Of a stretch of 64,000 nucleotides of DNA, positions 59,155 to 64,000 are shown one piece after another. Source of the DNA: an uncultured Bacteroidales bacterium (GTDB taxonomy: Bacteria > Bacteroidota > Bacteroidia > Bacteroidales > SZUA-534). The notes beneath the pieces were generated by a model. It did not search any database. It saw nothing but the letters and a program-made list of their open reading frames with translations, and was not told where the DNA came from. The stretch spans positions 62,001 through 126,000 of the forward strand of contig CADASL010000006.1 of assembly GCA_902790595.1 (NCBI GenBank), read 5' to 3'. The position numbers and the translations under genes are program-made. Every line of letters starts with the position of its first letter. Position 1 is the stretch's first letter.

Positions 59155-61071
59155 ATGATACGTGAGATAATCAATTTCACAAATAGCTTAATTGAGGATA
59201 TGCCTGAAGTGACACAAATGAAACTGGCACCAAACAAAGGTATGTTCGTGTTTGTTGACATAGACGCAAACGGCAATTGGATAAATCAAGTGTTACAAAA
59301 GGGCAAGGACTATGATTATTATGATGGCAAAAATCAGGACATTCAATTGTGGAATGACTGCATACGCTATCAAGATGCATCAAGTTACATATCAATGAAC
59401 AAAGTAAAGGCATTTGATAGCAAGCAAAAAATACATTCGTGTTCACCATTTGCCATCTCGTTTAATTTCAAAGCCTCTGATGATGGTAAAGACTCGGGGG
59501 TGAAAACAGCCAAAAATCTAACTAAAGAGCAAAAACAGGAAATAGAAACTTTGGCTCGGAAAAAACGCATTGATATAGTAAGAGACCGTCTGGGTGATTA
59601 CAGAAGGTGTTCATTTTCAATATATAAGATAGAATCTGACAATGATTATTACGTTCAATTAAATGCCTTTTATGATTTGTTTGATACCATTATAAACAAA
59701 GTTGTTGAATTGGAAGAATTTAACGAATTGTCAGAGAAGGATTATCTCAATCTTTTTATAAAGAGCGTTCCTATAGAAATACAAGAAAGCTATCATAACA
59801 AGTATCTAGAAGACAATCTTTTTAATGTTGATGAAATCGACGGGAAGGGTGTCTTGGGATTTATGACATCGTATAGTTCAAAGAAATTGTTTATACAACA
59901 TAAGACAAGTTCCGCGATAAAAGGCATTAGTTACAGATTCTCAAAAAGCGATGCTGTCATGTTGAACACTTTTGAGAAAATGTGGAAACGAAAATGTTTT
60001 CCCAATCCATTGCCCATTGTCATTGACAAAAGGGAAACCAACAAAGAAGTTGTTAAAATCTATAATGAACAGTCTGACCCCATTCATTATAGAGAATTGA
60101 TTAAAAAACTGTTCGATAAAACCAATGAAAAAGAACTATCGGACTATTACTTGTTGAATTACATAAATACCAAAGACGGAATGGTGCTAAATGATTTTGA
60201 CTTTGTGCCATTGTTCCGTTACAAGTTTGATTCGACTATTGAAGTGAAAAATGTGACAGATGCCGGATGGAACAAAAACGGAGAATTTGAGCCTGAACAA
60301 TATGAACACATTGAGAATGTTTTTGATTTTGAAAGAATTATTGTAAAAGAGATTTTCAATAATACTCTTGTAAAAATCAAAGAAGACTCATATAAAACTA
60401 ATTATTTTGGTGACATTGACCCTACTTATGTTTCTGGTGGAGATGTTATGTATCAACTAATTATGAAATATCGCAAGGCGTTTTATGATTACATATACAA
60501 ATCGCAGATTAATGCCTTGAATTGCTCTATGTTTGATGATATAATGTTCAACTCGATTCTTACGAATATCCGCGGCGATGAGATTAAAACAAAAACTGAA
60601 TACAACAATAGCATAAAGAGGAAAATCAATATTTGGTTTAGCATATATAATCTATTTAGTAACAATAAAACAAGAACAATTATGGCTTCAAAAATCACAG
60701 AATTAACAGAGAAAATGAAAGCTGTCGCAAAAGGTGAAGCCAACTTGGAAACACCTGAAGAATTTGCTTTTGGTGCCGGTCAGTTGGTTTCTTATCTGAT
60801 TGACAGAAGCGTAGCAAGCAACAAGACCTATGCAATGTTGGAACCGTATTTACAAAAAAGCAAATCAGGACAACTGCAAGATGCAATAGCCCAAACTATT
60901 GCGGTATACAAACACGATATTAGTGTTTACAATGTGACATTTGAAAGGCTATCTTCTCAAGTGCTCACAGATGATAGCAACGCCGATATGAAACCGTTGC
61001 TGAAATTTTTCTTGGCCGGCTGCTTCAGCCCTTGTGCCGTTTACACTAAAAAAGACAATTCAAACGAATAA
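59155..61071 (+). CDS. cas8b: Cas8b/Csh1-type large subunit of type I-B Cascade
   Basis: A 638-aa protein in the position and size of the type I-B large subunit that recognises the PAM and target DNA. Sequence is highly diverged, as usual for Cas8: IREIINFTNSLIEDMPEV at the start and a C-terminal helical region (MKPLLKFFLAGCFSPCAVYT). A zinc-like motif is not evident. Identification rests mainly on position between cas6 and cas7 and on the general Csh1 pattern. AT-rich coding. Confidence 0.75.
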   Translation: MIREIINFTNSLIEDMPEVTQMKLAPNKGMFVFVDIDANGNWINQVLQKGKDYDYYDGKNQDIQLWNDCIRYQDASSYISMNKVKAFDSKQKIHSCSPFAISFNFKASDDGKDSGVKTAKNLTKEQKQEIETLARKKRIDIVRDRLGDYRRCSFSIYKIESDNDYYVQLNAFYDLFDTIINKVVELEEFNELSEKDYLNLFIKSVPIEIQESYHNKYLEDNLFNVDEIDGKGVLGFMTSYSSKKLFIQHKTSSAIKGISYRFSKSDAVMLNTFEKMWKRKCFPNPLPIVIDKRETNKEVVKIYNEQSDPIHYRELIKKLFDKTNEKELSDYYLLNYINTKDGMVLNDFDFVPLFRYKFDSTIEVKNVTDAGWNKNGEFEPEQYEHIENVFDFERIIVKEIFNNTLVKIKEDSYKTNYFGDIDPTYVSGGDVMYQLIMKYRKAFYDYIYKSQINALNCSMFDDIMFNSILTNIRGDEIKTKTEYNNSIKRKINIWFSIYNLFSNNKTRTIMASKITELTEKMKAVAKGEANLETPEEFAFGAGQLVSYLIDRSVASNKTYAMLEPYLQKSKSGQLQDAIAQTIAVYKHDISVYNVTFERLSSQVLTDDSNADMKPLLKFFLAGCFSPCAVYTKKDNSNE

Positions 61072-61074
61072 ATA

Positions 61075-62022
61075 ATGGAGGATAAAACAATGACAGAATT
61101 TAAAAACCGTGTTTTCGGCTGCGCCGTAGTGAAAGCCGTCAATTCAAATTACAATGCTGATTTTTCAGGACAACCACGTACTTTGCCTAATGGTAAGGTG
61201 TATGCGACCGATAAGGCGTTTAAGTACACAGTCAAGAATTATTTGAAAGACGTTTACAACAAAGAGACCATATTTTATTTCAAAAGTTTGAATGAGAGTA
61301 TGAATCCTATTTCTTTGGACGAAACGTATATAAAGTATTTCAAAGCGTATCCGACAGACGCAAAGAAAGTGAAACCAGAAGTCATCAAGAATCTGCTTAC
61401 GTGCATTGATGTCAGGCTTTTTGGAGCAACTTTCGCGGGTAAAAACTGCAACACATCTGTTCACGGACCAGTTCAGGTCAATCACGGTGTAAATGTTTGG
61501 AAAGAGAATAATATTTATTCGGAACAAATCACATCGCCATTCAGCAACAAATCAAGTGACCCTGATGCTGAAAAAGGGATGACCACACTTGGCCGTCAGG
61601 CAAAATTGGAGGAAGGTCACTATTTGCACCATTTTTCGGTTAACCCACAGAATTTGTGCGAAACTGCGAATTTGGCTGGAGAAGGAAGTCAGAAACTATC
61701 CACCGATGATATTGAAAAACTAAAAGAAGCTATGCGTCGTGGCGCAACTTGGTATGATTCGGCATCAAAAGCTGGTTGTGAGAACGAACTGTTGGTTTGG
61801 GTGCAATTGAAAGACACATCTAAACTTGTTCTGCCTAATTTCACTAACCTTATCGCACTGAAAGACGAGAAAGAGGACGGCAAGAGCGTGTATGATTTCT
61901 CGAAATTGACCGAAATGTTGGCGAATGTCAGCGGCGAGATTGATTTGGTTGAAGTGTATTACAATCGGCAAAACTGTAAGTTAGAGAACCTTCCGGCTAA
62001 TACCAAAGAAAATAGTTTGTGA
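61075..62022 (+). CDS. cas7: Cas7 (Csh2-type) backbone protein of type I-B Cascade
   Basis: A 315-aa RAMP protein that coats the crRNA. Csh2/Cas7b signs: NRVFGCAVVKAVNSNYNADF, RTLPNGKVYATDKAFKYTVK, CIDVRLFGATFAGKNCNTSV, HGPVQVNHGVNVW and ARLEEG-like KLEEGHYLHHFSVNPQNL. ATG 61075 follows the cas8 stop by 3 bp; a second possible start is the Met six codons in (MTEFKNRV). Confidence 0.93.
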   Translation: MEDKTMTEFKNRVFGCAVVKAVNSNYNADFSGQPRTLPNGKVYATDKAFKYTVKNYLKDVYNKETIFYFKSLNESMNPISLDETYIKYFKAYPTDAKKVKPEVIKNLLTCIDVRLFGATFAGKNCNTSVHGPVQVNHGVNVWKENNIYSEQITSPFSNKSSDPDAEKGMTTLGRQAKLEEGHYLHHFSVNPQNLCETANLAGEGSQKLSTDDIEKLKEAMRRGATWYDSASKAGCENELLVWVQLKDTSKLVLPNFTNLIALKDEKEDGKSVYDFSKLTEMLANVSGEIDLVEVYYNRQNCKLENLPANTKENSL

Positions 62023-62024
62023 TT

Positions 62025-62804
62025 ATGGCATCAAATCAAAAACTTATATCGTTTGATTTGAAAGCAGAAATGGGCTTTTTCAAAAAGCCCGACATCAATA
62101 GTGGCATTTACTTGACGTATAATATGCTGCACAAACCTGCATTGCTCGGCATTCTTGGAGCAATTGCAGGTTTGCGCGGCTATCAGGAAAATGGAAAACT
62201 CCCGGAATACTATCAGGTATTAAAACATTTGAAAGTTGGTATCAAACCACTTGATAGCGATAAAGGAAATTACACTAAAGACATTGTTGCGTATAACAAT
62301 GGAACAGGGTTTGCCAGTAGTGAACCGGGAGGAAACTTGATAGTTACCGAACAAATTATTATCAAACCCGCATACCGATGTTATCTGCTTTTAAATCTCA
62401 ATGATGATGTAGAGAAGATTCTGTATGAGCGCATTAGAGACTGCAAAGCCGAATTTCTGCCGTATATGGGCAAAAATGACTTCTCGGCTTGGTGGGAGAA
62501 CGTGACAGAATATGACGCGGAAAAGTTCTCTTTTGAATCGAATTATAAGATAGCGTCGATTTTTGCAAAAACCGAAGCGGTAGGAGGATATGTGGCAAAA
62601 TCGATGTCGATGTTCTCAAAAGAATCAAAAGAGGCAACCTTTATGTATTTCGAAAAGTTGCCAGTTTCGTTTGAAGAGAAGCTATATCAATATGAATACA
62701 AGGATTTTGTCTATTCAAACGCAACTTTCTTGAAAGATATGAATATGTCGGACGCGGGTGATTTTTATAAAATAAGCACGGGAGAGATTGTTCAATTGTT
62801 TTGA
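62025..62804 (+). CDS. cas5: Cas5 (type I-B)
   Basis: A 259-aa RAMP protein that caps the crRNA 5' handle. It starts MASNQKLISFDLKAEMGFFK, the usual Cas5 N-terminal strand, with NMLHKPALLGILGAIAGLRG following. ATG 62025 is two bases after the cas7 stop; a GTG at 62019 overlapping that stop is less likely. Confidence 0.9.
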   Translation: MASNQKLISFDLKAEMGFFKKPDINSGIYLTYNMLHKPALLGILGAIAGLRGYQENGKLPEYYQVLKHLKVGIKPLDSDKGNYTKDIVAYNNGTGFASSEPGGNLIVTEQIIIKPAYRCYLLLNLNDDVEKILYERIRDCKAEFLPYMGKNDFSAWWENVTEYDAEKFSFESNYKIASIFAKTEAVGGYVAKSMSMFSKESKEATFMYFEKLPVSFEEKLYQYEYKDFVYSNATFLKDMNMSDAGDFYKISTGEIVQLF

Positions 62805-62805
62805 A

Positions 62806-64000
62806 ATGGAGCTATACGACAAAGCGTTTTTTGATAATCTGTTTAAGGGAGATGGAGAATTATATTTTGCCCATTTGCCTAAACCAGAGCAAAAATGGCG
62901 GAAGCCCGAATTGCTTTCGGAGCATTCCTCTTTGACTTTTGCATACGCCAAAGAATTGGTTAAAGTCAATGGCTTGTCACCTGTCATTAAACGCCTTGTA
63001 AATGATTCTATCCCATCAAAACTGATGCACAAGCCATTACTTGCCGATATGATGGAGAAATTGTTTTGGCAAGCAATAGCTTATCACGATTTAGGGAAGA
63101 TAAATCATCTGTTTCAAGAAAAACGGATGAACAACAATTCTTCTTTGTTCAAAGTTGACCACGAATTTGGCTCACAACATTCCATCATAAGTGCATATCT
63201 GTATTTGGCATTGTTCTTCGGCAAATTCATAAAAATGGATTTAACTGACGAGGAGCAGATTTTTCTTTGCAACACAGCCATTTACCTGTGCAATCCCATT
63301 GTGCGGCACCATAGTTCAATAATCGGTCAGTGTCAGGATGAATCCGACTGGAGCGAAATGCATAATGGAGAATTTGTCTGCCGTAATGATGTGGCGGCGT
63401 TAAGCAAATATTTATACGCAATAACTTGCGAGGTTGACGGCGGCTTTATTGAACAGTTTAATGAGTTCTTTATTGGGAATGTGGCTTTCTTGTTCTCAAA
63501 ATACAACGAAAATTTGAGTGAGACGGAGTTTGGATTCCCTTTGTATGCACTTGTGAAACTACTATATTCATTACTTACTGCGTCTGACTATTTGGCCACG
63601 GCTCATTATATGAATGATTGGGATGTGCCTATGGTTGGCGATGGTTTTATAAACGATGAATTGAGGGACAGAATAACCCAAAATGCAAGGAGCTCAAAGA
63701 AATACAATACCATCACTTACGAATGTATTGACAATGGTGATATTCCTGACCCGAATGATTATGTGGAGCAAAGCAATGCCAACTTAAATAAGTTAAGAAC
63801 AGGCATAGCCGCAGAAGTAATTTTGAACATAAGGCAAAACAACGACAAACGCTTGTTTTACATTGAAGCGCCAACTGGCGGCGGAAAAACTAACGCTTCG
63901 ATTTTGGCGATGGCTGAATTGTTGAAAGCTGACCAAACCTTGCAAAAGGTATTCTATGTTTTCCCTTTCACAACCCTTATAACTCAAACATATCAAACAC
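62806..64000 (+). CDS. cas3: CRISPR-associated helicase/nuclease Cas3, partial
   Basis: Open frame from ATG 62806, one base after the cas5 stop, running off the window end (398 codons seen). N-terminal HD nuclease: SEHSSLTFAYAKE (H40), AIAYHDLGKINHLFQ (H94-D95), DHEFGSQHSIISAYLY and VRHHSS. Helicase start: EAPTGGGKTNASILAM with Walker A near residues 355-362, then YVFPFTTLITQT (motif Ia). HD and helicase are therefore in one chain, with the HD first. The rest, and probably cas4, cas1, cas2 and the array, lie beyond the window. Confidence 0.93.
   Translation, partial: MELYDKAFFDNLFKGDGELYFAHLPKPEQKWRKPELLSEHSSLTFAYAKELVKVNGLSPVIKRLVNDSIPSKLMHKPLLADMMEKLFWQAIAYHDLGKINHLFQEKRMNNNSSLFKVDHEFGSQHSIISAYLYLALFFGKFIKMDLTDEEQIFLCNTAIYLCNPIVRHHSSIIGQCQDESDWSEMHNGEFVCRNDVAALSKYLYAITCEVDGGFIEQFNEFFIGNVAFLFSKYNENLSETEFGFPLYALVKLLYSLLTASDYLATAHYMNDWDVPMVGDGFINDELRDRITQNARSSKKYNTITYECIDNGDIPDPNDYVEQSNANLNKLRTGIAAEVILNIRQNNDKRLFYIEAPTGGGKTNASILAMAELLKADQTLQKVFYVFPFTTLITQTYQT

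Overview
The window reads as a chromosome segment of a Bacteroidota bacterium, probably order Bacteroidales. The evidence is the many TAnnTTTG (-7) promoter boxes in front of genes, A-rich leaders without Shine-Dalgarno sequences, Bacteroidota-type families (6-bladed beta-propeller lipoprotein, DUF3332, DUF4369-TlpA, CarboxypepD-TonB receptor, LytS/LytTR pairs, small MHIG-type HTH protein), a PyrBI pair and a Kdo transferase (Gram-negative envelope). Most housekeeping genes look moderately GC-rich; the beta-propeller gene, the 15.3-17.7 kb block, the WG-repeat genes and the CRISPR genes are visibly more AT-rich, which suggests acquired DNA.

Layout. 0-1.3 kb: pyrI (partial) and pyrB. 1.8-7.6 kb: membrane protein, tRNA-Gln(CTG), a beta-propeller lipoprotein between two copies of the tRNA terminator region, nitroreductase, prohibitin-like lipoprotein, small lipoprotein, ICMT-type methyltransferase. 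7.7-14.9 kb: multi-PAS hybrid histidine kinase, Dabb protein, NapH/NapG-like polyferredoxin, MFS transporter. 15.3-17.7 kb: AT-rich accessory block (HTH protein, small membrane protein, DUF3332 lipoprotein, Y1/RAYT-type transposase). 17.9-24.9 kb: Tat aldo-keto reductase fused to DUF1893, tadA, two tandem TPR-SpoIIE phosphatases. 25.4-33.3 kb: a probable short RNA, an ABC-F ATPase, then a TonB receptor, a degenerate LytS, an intact LytS, a 68-aa protein and a LytTR regulator. The receptor promoter carries a direct repeat with 21-bp period that looks like a LytTR site, so these genes probably form one sensing circuit. 33.4-42.7 kb: truA, an RNA ligase, a TlpA-like thioredoxin, DEAD-box helicase, MNT/HEPN pair, waaA, GH3 glucosidase. 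42.8-47.0 kb: AbiEi/AbiEii pair with a probable operator and two tandem WG-repeat genes made by a duplication. 47.0-54.5 kb: a six-gene operon for a group-4 hydrogenase-like membrane complex. 54.9-57.2 kb: CstA and an OmpH-like lipoprotein. 57.3-64 kb: WYL regulator divergent from a type I-B CRISPR-Cas operon (cas6-cas8b-cas7-cas5-cas3, cas3 cut by the window end). No CRISPR array, cas1, cas2 or cas4 is inside the window.

Most interesting. (1) The hydrogenase-like complex has lost all four Cys ligands of the NiFe site and three of four ligands of the proximal FeS cluster, yet keeps all the membrane and antiporter subunits: an energy-converting-hydrogenase-related (Ehr) complex of unknown chemistry. 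(2) Almost all longer gaps between chromosomal genes are built from degenerate 7- to 9-bp tandem units that are oriented by the flanking genes: the sense strand is nearly C-free after stop codons and nearly G-free before start codons, with perfect palindromes at several switch points. (3) A pseudo-kinase/kinase LytS pair with a candidate LytTR operator. (4) The AbiE operator palindrome. (5) A tandem duplication of a WG-repeat gene that carried along the 3' end of the neighbouring hydrogenase-like gene.
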